DNA of 64,000 nt from Bacteroidota bacterium (GTDB lineage Bacteria; Bacteroidota; Bacteroidia; Bacteroidales; Cfx3-03), in the NCBI GenBank assembly GCA_013390605.1, contig JACAUB010000001.1, forward strand, positions 1,911,687 through 1,975,686, in the 5' to 3' direction. Of the stretch, positions 29,002 through 38,769 are shown piece after piece; positions within the stretch are counted from its first letter, which is position 1; the number at the start of each line of letters is the position of its first letter. A program made the position numbers and the translations under genes. The notes under the pieces were generated by a model. The model had not been told where the DNA came from, did no database searches, and was given only the letters and a program-made list of their open reading frames with translations.

Positions 29002-32000
29002 ATGGCAAATCAAGAATTATTAAAGGCGGATTACCTGTTTGAGGTTAGTTGGGAAGTTTGTAATAAAGTTGGAGGTATTTACACGGTAATCTCAACGAAA
29101 GTTCCACAAATATTAAAGGAACATCGAAATAATTATTTTTTGATTGGTCCCGATGTGTGGAAAGAAACAAGAGACAATCCTGAATTTATTGAAGATAAAA
29201 CATTATTAGGTGTTTGGCCAGAACAAGCAGCCAGAGAAGGACTACGAATCAGAACCGGAAGGTGGAACATAGAAGGAAAACCTATTGTGATCTTGGTTGA
29301 CTTTACACCATTCTTCCAGGGAAAAGATAAAATATTTTCTGGCTTTTGGGAAAAATTTGGTCTTGATTCTATTTCGGGTGGATGGGATTATATAGAACCT
29401 TGCCTATTTGGTTATGCTGCTGCTCGCGTTATTGAAAGTTATTATAACTTTTACTTAAGTGCATCTGATAAACTGGTTGCTCATTTTCATGAATGGATGA
29501 CTGGAGGTGGAATTCTGTATTTACGTGATAAGGTTCCACAAGCATCTACTGTATTTACGACTCATGCTACAGTTTTAGGTCGGACGATAGCAGGAAATAA
29601 ACTCCCACTTTATCGTGACCTGAAAACTTTTAATCCAGATCAAGTTGCTCGTGAACATAATGTTACCGCAAAGTTTTCTTTAGAACGATCATCTGCACAA
29701 CAAGCTGATGCATTTACTGTGGTAAGTGCTATAACTGCTGAAGAATGTACTTATCTATTGGGGAAATCTGTTGATTTGGTTACACCCAATGGCTTTGATG
29801 ACTCTTTTGTTCCAAACAAAGATATATTTGAGACAAAGCGACAAGAAGCTAAAGATTCTCTTTTTTCTGTTGCTGAGGCAGTATTAAATAGAAAAATAAA
29901 GAAGGATTCTTTGTTAGTTGTCAATAGTGGGAGATATGAATTTAGTAATAAAGGTATTGATCTTTTTATTGACTCTTTAAGTCTTTTAAATGAAGATGAG
30001 AATCTCAAAAAAGATATTATTGCATTCATAACAGTTCCTGCTCATCAGACAGGTGTTAGACCCGAGGTTGTTGATCGCTTGCGCGATGGTATTACAGAAG
30101 CTAAAATTGAAGGCGAATACCTAACACATAATCTATATGATGTGGATCATGATCCGGTTATTTGCAGACTTAAGAATAAGGGGCTAAATAATAGTTCTTC
30201 ACAACGTGTGCAAGTAATTTTTGTTCCTTCTTATCTTGATGGGATTGATGGAATATTTGACAAATCTTATTATGATTTATTGATTGGTTTTGATTTGTCT
30301 GCGTTTCCTTCATATTATGAACCATGGGGATATACTCCACTAGAAAGTATTGCATTTCATGTTCCAACTGTTACTACTACATTAGCCGGCTTTGGCCTTT
30401 GGATGAATGAATATGCAGGTCCTTCTGAAAATGGTGTCTGTGTATTAGAAAGGAATGAAGGTAATGAAGCTGCAGTGGTTGTTGGTATGGCAAAGTATTT
30501 TAAAGAATATACTGAAGCTACGGAAATTGAAAAAGATGCAATGCGTCAATCTGCTTTTAAGTTGTCAAGATTAGCGCTCTGGGAAAATTTGGTTGATAAT
30601 TATAAGAAAACCTATTCTATTGCTATAGAAAAATCATTGAAACGTTTTGATCAATATAGGTTGAAAAGGCCAACAGAAGTTGGTGAACCTTATGCTTTTA
30701 TTCGGTCGAATAAACCGGATTGGAGAAAAATATTGGTTAAATCTGATTTACCGTCTTCTTTGATTCCGCTTCAGAAGATTGCGAAAAATGTTTGGTGGAG
30801 TTGGAATCATGAGGCTCGACAGTTATTTAGCATGGCTGATTCTGAGCTTTGGGAAGCTGTTAATCAAAATCCTGTTGCTTTAATCGAACGGATGTCTTTA
30901 AAAACGATGCAACACCTTGAAACAGATCAAGAGTTTTTGAAGAAATTAGATGAGGTTTATTCTAAATTCCAAAACTACATGCAGGAGGCTGAAGATAAGC
31001 CTGCTATGCAGATTGCCTATTTCAGCATGGAATTTGGTTTACATGATTCTATTCAGATTTATTCAGGTGGCCTTGGGATTTTAGCCGGAGACTATTTAAA
31101 AGAGGCTAGCGATTGTAATTACAATATGATTGGTGTCGGCCTTCTTTATCGTTTTGGCTATTTCCGTCAGCATCTGACAATATTAGGTGATCAGGTTGAT
31201 AATTATTCACCTCAAATATTTTCTCAACTTCCTCTAACACCAGTTCTTAATGCTGCCGGCGAAAGACTTAAAGTTAGTATTGTGTTGCCTGGTAGAAATT
31301 TATATGCTAAAGTTTGGCGAATTGATGTAGGTAGAATTCCTTTGTATTTATTGGATACTGATATTGCAGATAATAGTGATGCTGATAGAAGTATAACACA
31401 TAAGTTGTATGGTGGTGATTGGGAAAACCGCTTTAAACAAGAATTATTGTTAGGTGTAGGTGGAATTAGATTGCTTGAAGCACTTGATATTAAACCTGAT
31501 CTATATCATTGTAATGAAGGGCATGCTGCATTTATCGGTGTAGAGCGTTTAAGAATTCTTGTTCAAGAAAAGGGATTAACTTTTGCTGAGGCCGTAGAAG
31601 TTGTTCGATCTTCTAATTTATTTACAACGCATACGCCTGTCCCAGCGGGTCATGATGCTTTTACAGAAGACATTCTTCGCACCTATATTCCTCATTATGC
31701 AGATCGATTAGGTATTAGTTGGTCAGCATTTATGAACTTAGGAAGATTTGTTGAAAATAAGTCGGATGAAAAATTCTCAATGAGCGTATTAGCTGCTAAA
31801 TTGTCTCAGGAAATGAATGGTGTAAGTGCTATTCACGGAAGAGTATCGAGAGAATTATTTGCACCATTATTTGATGGTTATTATCCAGATGAATTGTATA
31901 TTGGACATGTTACGAATGGTGTTCATTTTCCTACATGGACTGCATGGAAGTGGCAGAAACTATATAAACAGGAGTTCGGAGAAGCGTTTTTAGCTGATCA

Positions 32001-33255
32001 ATCGAATCCAACCTATTGGCAGAAGATTCATAATGTTCCTGCAGAACGAATATGGAAAATCAGAAATTCATTACGTGTCGAGTTGGTTGAATTCATAAGA
32101 ACACGTGTCCGAAACGATATGACCAATCGACAAGAGAGTCCAAAACAAATTTTACAAGTATCAGAGACTTTGGATCCAAATGCTTTGACAATTGGCTTTG
32201 CACGTCGTTTTGCAACTTATAAACGTGCTCATTTGTTGTTTAGTAATTTGGATCGATTGGCAGAAATCCTAAATAACAAAAAGAGACCAGTTCAATTTAT
32301 TTTTGCCGGAAAGGCACACCCAGCTGATAAAGCAGGACAGGATTTAATCAGGCGTATTGTTGAAATATCACGCCAACCAGCTTTTGCCGGAAAAATTGTA
32401 TTCGTTGAAAATTATGATATGCAATTAGGTCGTCGGTTAGTTCAGGGATGTGATATATGGCTAAATACCCCTACCAGACCTCTTGAAGCATCTGGAACAA
32501 GTGGCGAAAAAGCTATTATGAATGGAGTGGTCAATTTCAGTGTTCTAGATGGCTGGTGGGCAGAAGGATACACGAGTACAGCCGGATGGGCGTTACCTGA
32601 AAAATCGACTTATGATAATTCAGCTTTTCAGGACGAATTAGATGCTGAGTTAATCTACAGTATCTTTGAGGATGAAATTATTCCAACATTCTATGATCGG
32701 GATAAAGATAAAAGTGACGTTCCGCTTAAATGGATAGAATACATCAAAAATACGATCTCAGAGATAGCACCAAAGTTTACCATGAAACGGATGCTCGACG
32801 ACTATAAAGATCAGTATTATATGCCTATGTATGTACGAAAAGCAGAATTAGCTGAAAACAACTTTGAAAAAGCATTTGAGTTAACTTCATGGAAACGAAG
32901 AGTTTTAAGAACATGGGAGTTTATCACCCTAGTTGATGTTAAGGTTCCTGAGTCATCAATGCGCTCTTTAAAACTGGGTGAAAGATATCCGGTTGAAATT
33001 GTTCTTGACTTAAAGGATTTAAGCTCGACTGATGTTGGCGTTGAGATTTTATTTGGTAAGAAAAATAAAGATCAGATAGAAAATCTGCTTGATGTTATTG
33101 AATTGCATGCAGTTGAAGAAAATGGAGGAATAGTTCGTTATGCGGTTGAAATTGATGCTGCTATAACCGGCGTATTTGATTTTGCATTTAGAGTATTTCC
33201 AACAAATCCATTGCTACCTCATCGTCAGGATTTCAACTTGGTTCGTTGGATGTAA
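29002..33255 (+). CDS. Glycogen synthase (GT3-like) / alpha-glucan phosphorylase (GT35) fusion
   Basis: A 1417-residue two-enzyme polypeptide. Residues 1 to about 560 are a GT3-like glycogen synthase (FEVSWEVCNKVGGIYTVIST at the start; SYYEPWGYTPLESIAFHVPT near the donor site). About 585 onward begins the DUF3417 cap (KNVWWSWNHEARQLF). The GT35 phosphorylase follows, with AYFSMEFGLH and SGGLGILAGDYLKEASD, and a pyridoxal-phosphate lysine at Lys1170 (EASGTSGEKAIMNG). Thus chain elongation and phosphorolysis would sit on one chain. This architecture is known from Bacteroidota databases as alpha-glucan family phosphorylase. Both active sites look intact. It follows the three-gene glucan cluster after a terminator. 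Confidence 0.93.
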   Translation: MANQELLKADYLFEVSWEVCNKVGGIYTVISTKVPQILKEHRNNYFLIGPDVWKETRDNPEFIEDKTLLGVWPEQAAREGLRIRTGRWNIEGKPIVILVDFTPFFQGKDKIFSGFWEKFGLDSISGGWDYIEPCLFGYAAARVIESYYNFYLSASDKLVAHFHEWMTGGGILYLRDKVPQASTVFTTHATVLGRTIAGNKLPLYRDLKTFNPDQVAREHNVTAKFSLERSSAQQADAFTVVSAITAEECTYLLGKSVDLVTPNGFDDSFVPNKDIFETKRQEAKDSLFSVAEAVLNRKIKKDSLLVVNSGRYEFSNKGIDLFIDSLSLLNEDENLKKDIIAFITVPAHQTGVRPEVVDRLRDGITEAKIEGEYLTHNLYDVDHDPVICRLKNKGLNNSSSQRVQVIFVPSYLDGIDGIFDKSYYDLLIGFDLSAFPSYYEPWGYTPLESIAFHVPTVTTTLAGFGLWMNEYAGPSENGVCVLERNEGNEAAVVVGMAKYFKEYTEATEIEKDAMRQSAFKLSRLALWENLVDNYKKTYSIAIEKSLKRFDQYRLKRPTEVGEPYAFIRSNKPDWRKILVKSDLPSSLIPLQKIAKNVWWSWNHEARQLFSMADSELWEAVNQNPVALIERMSLKTMQHLETDQEFLKKLDEVYSKFQNYMQEAEDKPAMQIAYFSMEFGLHDSIQIYSGGLGILAGDYLKEASDCNYNMIGVGLLYRFGYFRQHLTILGDQVDNYSPQIFSQLPLTPVLNAAGERLKVSIVLPGRNLYAKVWRIDVGRIPLYLLDTDIADNSDADRSITHKLYGGDWENRFKQELLLGVGGIRLLEALDIKPDLYHCNEGHAAFIGVERLRILVQEKGLTFAEAVEVVRSSNLFTTHTPVPAGHDAFTEDILRTYIPHYADRLGISWSAFMNLGRFVENKSDEKFSMSVLAAKLSQEMNGVSAIHGRVSRELFAPLFDGYYPDELYIGHVTNGVHFPTWTAWKWQKLYKQEFGEAFLADQSNPTYWQKIHNVPAERIWKIRNSLRVELVEFIRTRVRNDMTNRQESPKQILQVSETLDPNALTIGFARRFATYKRAHLLFSNLDRLAEILNNKKRPVQFIFAGKAHPADKAGQDLIRRIVEISRQPAFAGKIVFVENYDMQLGRRLVQGCDIWLNTPTRPLEASGTSGEKAIMNGVVNFSVLDGWWAEGYTSTAGWALPEKSTYDNSAFQDELDAELIYSIFEDEIIPTFYDRDKDKSDVPLKWIEYIKNTISEIAPKFTMKRMLDDYKDQYYMPMYVRKAELAENNFEKAFELTSWKRRVLRTWEFITLVDVKVPESSMRSLKLGERYPVEIVLDLKDLSSTDVGVEILFGKKNKDQIENLLDVIELHAVEENGGIVRYAVEIDAAITGVFDFAFRVFPTNPLLPHRQDFNLVRWM

Positions 33256-33275
33256 ATTCATTCATCCTTTTTTTA

Positions 33276-33313
33276 TAAATTTGCAGGCTCGACTTTATTT
33301 AAAGTTGGGCCTG
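33276..33313 (+). promoter_or_regulatory. fabG promoter -7 box and leader hairpin
   Basis: TAAATTTG at 33276-33283 fits the -7 consensus. Immediately downstream is a hairpin with CAGGC (33284-33288) and GCCTG (33309-33313) plus an inner ACTTT/AAAGT pairing. It would lie at the 5' end of the fabG transcript, or it could end the fusion-gene transcript. Confidence 0.5.
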
Positions 33314-33345
33314 TATTTACAAACAAATAACAAAAACTATTGAAC

Positions 33346-34092
33346 ATGAAGTTATTGGATGGAAAAACAGCTCTAATAACCGGAGCTTCCCGTGGTATTG
33401 GTAAAGCTATTGCACTTCGTTTTGCTACAGAAGGCGCTAATGTTGCATTTTCTGATATTCGCCGTGATGAAAACATGGAAAACCTTGAAAAGGAATTGGA
33501 AGCTTTTGGTGTACAAGCTAAAGGCTATGCTTCTGATGCAAGTTCTTTTTTAGATGGAGAGAAATTAGTAGAAGAAGTGGCAAAAGATTTTGGCAGAATT
33601 GATATATTGGTTAATAATGCCGGAATTACACGTGATAATTTACTGATGCGAATGACTGAAGCTGATTGGGATTTAGTATTACAAATAAATTTAAAATCAG
33701 TATTTAATCTTACAAAGGCTGTTCAAAAGGTAATGTTGAAACAACGTTTTGGGTCGATAATCAATATGAGTTCTGTTGTTGGTGTTAATGGAAATGCAGG
33801 CCAATCAAATTATTCAGCCTCAAAAGCGGGTATGATTGGTTTTACAAAATCAATAGCTCAAGAACTAGGTTCTAGAAATATTCGTTGTAATGCTATTGCT
33901 CCTGGATTCATCGAAACCGAGATGACACATAAACTTCCTGAAGATGTTAGAGTTGAATGGGCGAAAAAAATTCCTTTACGTAGAGGTGGTAAACCAGAAG
34001 ATGTTGCCAATGCCTGTGTCTTCTTTGCAAGCGACTTATCTGCCTATGTTACAGGTCAGGTAATCAGTGTTTGTGGTGGAATGAGCATGTAA
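33346..34092 (+). CDS. fabG: 3-oxoacyl-ACP reductase FabG
   Basis: A 248-residue short-chain dehydrogenase that reduces 3-oxoacyl-ACP with NADPH in fatty acid elongation. I use the ATG at 33346, which gives MKLLDGKTALITGASRGIG; a TTG two codons earlier is possible. It has the TGASRGIG cofactor loop, NNAG, catalytic Ser in INMSS, YSASK with Tyr/Lys, and a C-terminal YVTGQVISVCGGMSM typical of FabG rather than other SDRs. It is a single gene between its own promoter and a hairpin at 34130. Confidence 0.93.
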   Translation: MKLLDGKTALITGASRGIGKAIALRFATEGANVAFSDIRRDENMENLEKELEAFGVQAKGYASDASSFLDGEKLVEEVAKDFGRIDILVNNAGITRDNLLMRMTEADWDLVLQINLKSVFNLTKAVQKVMLKQRFGSIINMSSVVGVNGNAGQSNYSASKAGMIGFTKSIAQELGSRNIRCNAIAPGFIETEMTHKLPEDVRVEWAKKIPLRRGGKPEDVANACVFFASDLSAYVTGQVISVCGGMSM

Positions 34093-34129
34093 TAGTATGT
34101 TGGATATTGCTTGAAATTATTCTAAATTA

Positions 34130-34158
34130 GAAGGCCTTTCTTAATCAGAAAGGCCTTC
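34130..34158. terminator. Hairpin after fabG
   Basis: Perfect arms GAAGGCCTTTC and GAAAGGCCTTC around TTAATCA. There is no T-tail, so termination is probable rather than certain. Confidence 0.6.
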
Positions 34159-34206
34159 ATTCGTTGAATTCTAGCACCGAATGTTCAATCAGAGTTAAGC
34201 TTCATG

Positions 34207-34237
34207 TTTGCTTGTTTGTAGGAAATGCTTATTTTTG
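34207..34237 (+). promoter_or_regulatory. Bacteroidota-consensus promoter of the etf-acyl-CoA dehydrogenase operon
   Basis: TTTG (34207-34210), 19-bp spacer, TATTTTTG (34230-34237): a perfect match to the -33/-7 consensus TTTG-N19-TAnnTTTG. It lies 53 bp before the etfB start. Confidence 0.8.
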
Positions 34238-34290
34238 CGTTCGATTGCTAAAAATCCTCGCTACTAAAACAATTTAATTATTTTATTGAT

Positions 34291-35163
34291 ATGAGTTTTC
34301 GGATTATTGTATTGGCTAAACAGGTACCCGACACCCGCAATGTTGGCAAAGATGCGATGAAAGCAGATGGGACTGTCAACAGGGCTGCCTTACCAGCCAT
34401 TTTTAACCCTGAGGACCTTAATGCACTTGAAATGGCATTAAAGGTTAAAGATCAAATTAAAAATGCCGAAGTAATTATTCTTACAATGGGTCCTACCCGT
34501 GCAGCAGAAATAATCAGAGAATCCATGTATCGTGGTGCTGATAGAGGTTATCTGGTAACGGACAGGAAATTTGCTGGTTCTGATACACTGGCAACTTCTT
34601 ATACTTTATCACTTGCTGTCAAGAAACTGGCACCATTTCATATGGTGATTTGTGGACGTCAGGCAATCGATGGTGATACAGCCCAAGTTGGACCACAAGT
34701 AGCAGAAAAGCTAGGAGTTCCTCAAATTACTTATGCTGAAGAAGTCCTCTCTGTTACTGAAAGTAAGATTGTTATAAAACGGAGGTTAGAAAGAGGTGTT
34801 GAAACTGTTGAAGCACCTTTTCCCATTGCTGTTACCGTACATGGTTCGGCCGCAGATTGTAGACCTAGAATTTCGAAGCTTTTATTGAAAAATAAACACG
34901 CTAGAACAATTACGGAACTTCAGACAGAAACCAAGGATTATACAGAACTCTATACTTCACGTCCATATCTAACTATAGATGAATGGACAGTAGAAGACTT
35001 AAATGCAGAAAATGAAAAACTAGGTCTCACCGGATCACCTACCAAAGTGAAGAAAATTGAGAATGTAGTTCTTGTTCATAAGGAATCAACGGCGCTTTCA
35101 AGCGATGACAAAGATGTGGAATCATTAATGAAAGAATTAATTGAACAACATATTATTGGTTAA
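34291..35163 (+). CDS. etfB: Electron transfer flavoprotein subunit beta
   Basis: EtfB (290 residues) binds AMP and part of the FAD-bearing Etf dimer that takes electrons from acyl-CoA dehydrogenases. Family features: IVLAKQVPDTRNVG start, NPEDLNALEMALK, ICGRQAIDGDTAQVGPQVAE (signature region) and LERGVETVEAPFPIAVTV. It is the first gene of a three-gene operon with etfA (49 bp) and acyl-CoA dehydrogenase (52 bp), behind a consensus promoter. It is about 30 residues longer than many EtfB proteins at the C-terminus, which is common in this phylum. Confidence 0.96.
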   Translation: MSFRIIVLAKQVPDTRNVGKDAMKADGTVNRAALPAIFNPEDLNALEMALKVKDQIKNAEVIILTMGPTRAAEIIRESMYRGADRGYLVTDRKFAGSDTLATSYTLSLAVKKLAPFHMVICGRQAIDGDTAQVGPQVAEKLGVPQITYAEEVLSVTESKIVIKRRLERGVETVEAPFPIAVTVHGSAADCRPRISKLLLKNKHARTITELQTETKDYTELYTSRPYLTIDEWTVEDLNAENEKLGLTGSPTKVKKIENVVLVHKESTALSSDDKDVESLMKELIEQHIIG

Positions 35164-35212
35164 AAAATTGCGTCTTACACATACTGTAACCACAAACAAA
35201 AAATCGTAAAAA

Positions 35213-36235
35213 GTGAAAAGCGTATTCGTATATTGTGAAATAACTGAAGAAGGCAACGTTGCTGATGTTAGTCTTGAATTACTGTCAAAAGGTCGTAAGT
35301 TAGCCAATGAACTATCAACTAAACTTGAAGCTGTTTTAATTGGTGAAAATCTAAATAATTATCCTGCTCAGGTTTTGCCTTATGGTGTTGATGTTGTGCA
35401 TTTAGCAGACCATGCTGAATATTATCCTTATCGTACACTTCCTCATGCAGCTGTAATTGTTGATCTCTTTAAAAGAGAACAACCTCAAATAGCATTATTT
35501 GGTGCTACTTCAATCGGTAGAGATTTAGCTCCTCGCGTTTCGTCAGCAATGCAATGTGGCTTAACAGCTGATTGTACTTCTCTTGAAATAGGTGACCATT
35601 TTGAAAATAAAACTCAGCGTGAGTTTAAAAATCTACTTTATCAAATTCGTCCAGCCTTTGGTGGTAATATTATTGCTACCATTATTAACCCTGAAACCCG
35701 TCCTCAAATGGCAACGGTTAGAGAAGGGGTTATGAAAAAAGAAATTGTCGATGCTGAATACAGTGGGGTGATCAAACAAGTTGATCTGACAAATGTGTTA
35801 AAAGATGAAGATCTTACTGTTAGAATATTGGAGCGCCATATTGAACAGAGCAAAATAAATATAAAAGGATGTCAGGTAATTGTTGCAGGGGGATATGGCG
35901 TTGGATCACTTTCTAACTTTAAGCTCCTTTTTGAATTGGCTGAAGTATTAGGTGGAGAAGTAGGTGCTACACGAGCTGCTGTAGATGCAGGCTTTATTGA
36001 ACATGAGCGCCAGATTGGACAGACAGGTGTTACTGTTCGTCCAAAGCTTTATATCGCTTGTGGTATTTCTGGAGCTGTTCAACATCGTGCCGGGATGGAT
36101 CAATCAGCTAAAATCATTTCGATTAATACAGATCCTAAAGCACCAATAAATGCGATAGCTGACTATACCATTATTGGTAGTGTTACTGATATTATTCCTA
36201 AGATGATCAGATACTACAAAGCAAATTCTAAGTAA
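35213..36235 (+). CDS. etfA: Electron transfer flavoprotein subunit alpha (GTG start)
   Basis: EtfA (340 residues) holds the redox FAD. The start is GTG at 35213 (KSVFVYCEITEEGNVADVS follows). The C-terminal FAD domain is intact: GGYGVGSLSNF, GATRAAVDAGFI, RQIGQTGVTVRPKLYIACGI, SGAVQHRAGM and IIGSVTDIIPKM. It should pass electrons from the dehydrogenase encoded downstream to the quinone pool through an ETF dehydrogenase or complex not seen here. Confidence 0.96.
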   Translation: MKSVFVYCEITEEGNVADVSLELLSKGRKLANELSTKLEAVLIGENLNNYPAQVLPYGVDVVHLADHAEYYPYRTLPHAAVIVDLFKREQPQIALFGATSIGRDLAPRVSSAMQCGLTADCTSLEIGDHFENKTQREFKNLLYQIRPAFGGNIIATIINPETRPQMATVREGVMKKEIVDAEYSGVIKQVDLTNVLKDEDLTVRILERHIEQSKINIKGCQVIVAGGYGVGSLSNFKLLFELAEVLGGEVGATRAAVDAGFIEHERQIGQTGVTVRPKLYIACGISGAVQHRAGMDQSAKIISINTDPKAPINAIADYTIIGSVTDIIPKMIRYYKANSK

Positions 36236-36287
36236 TTTATCCGGTATTCTCTGATTAATAGAGGTAATATCGACAAACATTGAAGCC

Positions 36288-37991
36288 ATGTCAAATTTCT
36301 ATACTGATAATCAAAGTTTAAAGTTCCATCTAGAGCATCCCTTGATGGAAAAAATTGTTCGTTTAAAGGAAGACAACTATTCTGAAAAAGAAAAGTATGA
36401 TTATGCTCCTTTAGATTATGAGGATGCGGTTGATAGCTACGATAAGGTTCTTGAGATTGTTGGAGAGATAGCTGGTGATACAATTGCTCCTAACGCTGAA
36501 TCAGTTGATCATGATGGTCCTACGCTGGTAAATAATGAAGTTCAGTATGCTCGTGGAACTCAAGAAAACCATGAGACCTTGGTAAAAGCAGGTTTAGTTG
36601 GAATGTCATTGCCGAGGAAATATGATGGACTCAATTTTCCAATTGTTCCTTATGTGATGGCTGCTGAAATTGTTTCGAGAGCTGATGCTGGATTTGCAAA
36701 TATTTGGGGATTACAAGATTGCGCAGAAACTATTCATGAATTTGCTTCGGAAGAGCTACAGGCTGAATTTTTACCACAATTTAATTTAGGTGCTACCGCA
36801 GCAATGGACTTAACAGAACCTGACGCCGGTTCTGACCTTCAGGCTGTTCAACTTAAAGCTCATTTTGATGCTTCAAAAGGTACTTGGATTTTAAATGGTG
36901 TAAAACGTTTTATCACCAATGGTGATGCTGACATATCGCTTGTTCTGGCAAGATCTGAAGAAGGAACTTCTGATGCTAGAGGTCTTTCTTTGTTTGTTTA
37001 CGACCGTAAAGAAAAAGCAATGTCGGTACGTCGTATCGAAAACAAATTAGGTATCAAAGGTTCACCTACCTGCGAATTAGTGTTCAAAGATGCTCCTGCC
37101 AAGCTTGTTGGGGACACTAAGATGGGGCTGATTAAATATGTGATGTCATTGATGAACAGTGCACGTTTAGGCATTGGTGCTCAATCTTCAGGTATTGCTG
37201 AAGCTGCTTATCGTGAAGCAGTTAAATATGCGATGGAACGTGAACAATTTGGTAAATCTATTATTAAGTTTCCTGCAGTATATGAGATGTTGACCAATAT
37301 GAAGGTTAAGATCGACGCTATGCGTACGCTGCTATATGAAACAGCACGTTTTGTTGATATCTATAAAGCTTATACACATATTTCGAGACAACGTAAACTT
37401 GATTCATCAGAACGGGATGAGATGAAGCAATATACTCGTTTAGCTGATGCTCTGACTCCTTTATTAAAATTGATTTCGAGTGAATATTGTAATCAGATTG
37501 CTTATGATGCTTTACAGATTCATGGTGGTACTGGTTATATGAAGGATTTTCCAATCGAACGTATTTCAAGAGATGCTCGTATCACTACGATTTATGAAGG
37601 AACATCACAACTACAGGTTGTAGCAGCTATTCGTTTTGTTGGAAATGGAACATTGTTGAAAATGATGCAAGATTACAGTCAGATTGAGGTTAAATCTGAT
37701 TTGGAACATTTGAAAAATATGCTTAGCAAAATGACTGATCAATATGCTAAGACTGTTGAAAAGGTTCAGGAACTCAATGATGGTGAATTCTTTGATTTTC
37801 ATTCACGAAGACTTGTTGAAATGGGAGCTAATGTTGTTATAGGCTATCTTTTGTTAGCTGATGCAAACAGAAGTGAACAATTTAAAAAGTCGGCTGAGAT
37901 TTTTATTAGATTAGGAAGATCAGAAAATACACAAAAAGTAAGTTTTATTAATTATACTCATCCTAAAGATTTAGGTGATTATAAGTACTAA
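36288..37991 (+). CDS. Acyl-CoA dehydrogenase
   Basis: A 567-residue FAD enzyme that introduces the alpha-beta double bond in acyl-CoA and hands electrons to Etf. FAD/substrate motifs include MDLTEPDAGSDLQAVQ and RFITNGDADI. The catalytic base is Glu437 (TTIYEGTSQLQ), in the IHGGTGYMKDFPIERISRDA context. It is roughly 180 residues longer than short-chain enzymes. The extra C-terminal helical part (about 450-567) is usual for this Bacteroidota subgroup. Co-transcription with etfBA is strongly suggested. Chain-length preference cannot be read. Confidence 0.93.
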   Translation: MSNFYTDNQSLKFHLEHPLMEKIVRLKEDNYSEKEKYDYAPLDYEDAVDSYDKVLEIVGEIAGDTIAPNAESVDHDGPTLVNNEVQYARGTQENHETLVKAGLVGMSLPRKYDGLNFPIVPYVMAAEIVSRADAGFANIWGLQDCAETIHEFASEELQAEFLPQFNLGATAAMDLTEPDAGSDLQAVQLKAHFDASKGTWILNGVKRFITNGDADISLVLARSEEGTSDARGLSLFVYDRKEKAMSVRRIENKLGIKGSPTCELVFKDAPAKLVGDTKMGLIKYVMSLMNSARLGIGAQSSGIAEAAYREAVKYAMEREQFGKSIIKFPAVYEMLTNMKVKIDAMRTLLYETARFVDIYKAYTHISRQRKLDSSERDEMKQYTRLADALTPLLKLISSEYCNQIAYDALQIHGGTGYMKDFPIERISRDARITTIYEGTSQLQVVAAIRFVGNGTLLKMMQDYSQIEVKSDLEHLKNMLSKMTDQYAKTVEKVQELNDGEFFDFHSRRLVEMGANVVIGYLLLADANRSEQFKKSAEIFIRLGRSENTQKVSFINYTHPKDLGDYKY

Positions 37992-38010
37992 TCATATTAA
38001 TGTTGTTGAA

Positions 38011-38043
38011 GGAGCTTCGGAAATTATTTCGGGGCTCTTTTTG
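38011..38043 (+). terminator. Terminator of the etf operon
   Basis: GAGC (38012-38015) pairs with GCTC (38034-38037), with inner C-G, A-T and wobble pairs, followed by a T run. Confidence 0.7.
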
Positions 38044-38282
38044 TATAAATAAGGAATTAGTGTACTCTATCGATTAATCGGAGAAATAGGAGGAAATTAC
38101 TTATCATCCTAAAAAATGTTTAAATAAGACTCTGTTATTTAGACTACTGGAGCGAATTCTGCTTAAAGATGTTTAGGTTTAGATAGGCAATTTCTCCAAA
38201 TAATCGGAGACTTCGGTAATCAGATTGATATGACAAATGTGCTCTTCTTAGCTTTTTCTATTATCATTCTTTCTCTATTTTA

Positions 38283-38290
38283 TAATTTTG
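38283..38290 (+). promoter_or_regulatory. Probable -7 box (TAATTTTG) of osmC
   Basis: TAATTTTG matches TAnnTTTG, 49 bp before the OsmC ATG. No clear -33 box. Confidence 0.5.
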
Positions 38291-38339
38291 CCAACAATTA
38301 TAAGGAATCATTGTTTCTTTAAGAAAAAATAGCAACGAT

Positions 38340-38753
38340 ATGAATCATGAAGTGGAAGTAGCCTGGCAATCAAATATGGCATTTGAAGGCACAATGGGAG
38401 ATAATATTATTAAAATGGATGCCGATCTATCTTCAGGCGGTAATGATAACGGAATACGTCCTAAACCTCTTTTATTAATAGGACTTGGTGGCTGTAGTGG
38501 AATGGATGTAGTTTCTATTTTGAAAAAGATGAAAGTTACTCCGGAGTCTTTTTCAATGAGCATTAGTGGCAAACTAGCTGACGAACATCCTAAAATCTAT
38601 GAAGAAATTCATTTAGTATATAAATTCAAGGGCGAAAATTTACCGATAGCGAGCTTAGAAAAAGCAATTAATCTTTCATTAGAAAAATATTGTGGTGTAG
38701 TTGCTATGCTTGAGAAAGCAGCAAAGATAACGCATGAACTTATAATTGAATAA
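38340..38753 (+). CDS. OsmC/Ohr family peroxide-reducing protein
   Basis: A 137-residue OsmC-family protein; family members reduce organic or hydroperoxides with a thiol pair. Two conserved cysteines are in place, one in LLIGLGGCSGMDVVSIL and one in LEKYCGVVAML, each in its normal helix. It is converging with a NUDIX gene 16 bp away. Whether it prefers organic hydroperoxides (Ohr) or is a YhfA-like member cannot be decided; the length and GLGGCSGMD motif favour the YhfA-like branch. Confidence 0.9.
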   Translation: MNHEVEVAWQSNMAFEGTMGDNIIKMDADLSSGGNDNGIRPKPLLLIGLGGCSGMDVVSILKKMKVTPESFSMSISGKLADEHPKIYEEIHLVYKFKGENLPIASLEKAINLSLEKYCGVVAMLEKAAKITHELIIE

Positions 38754-38769
38754 GTTATTTGTTATAAGA

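Larger units (their letters stand above)
37992..38339. other. 348-bp intergenic region
   Basis: It contains the terminator of the acyl-CoA dehydrogenase gene at 38011-38043, then featureless AT-rich DNA, and a TAATTTTG box near the OsmC gene. No coding potential is seen. Confidence 0.6.

Noticed and set aside
29751..30029. 92-codon minus-strand frame inside the synthase-phosphorylase gene
   Set aside because: Lies fully inside a strongly conserved gene and shows no recognisable features.
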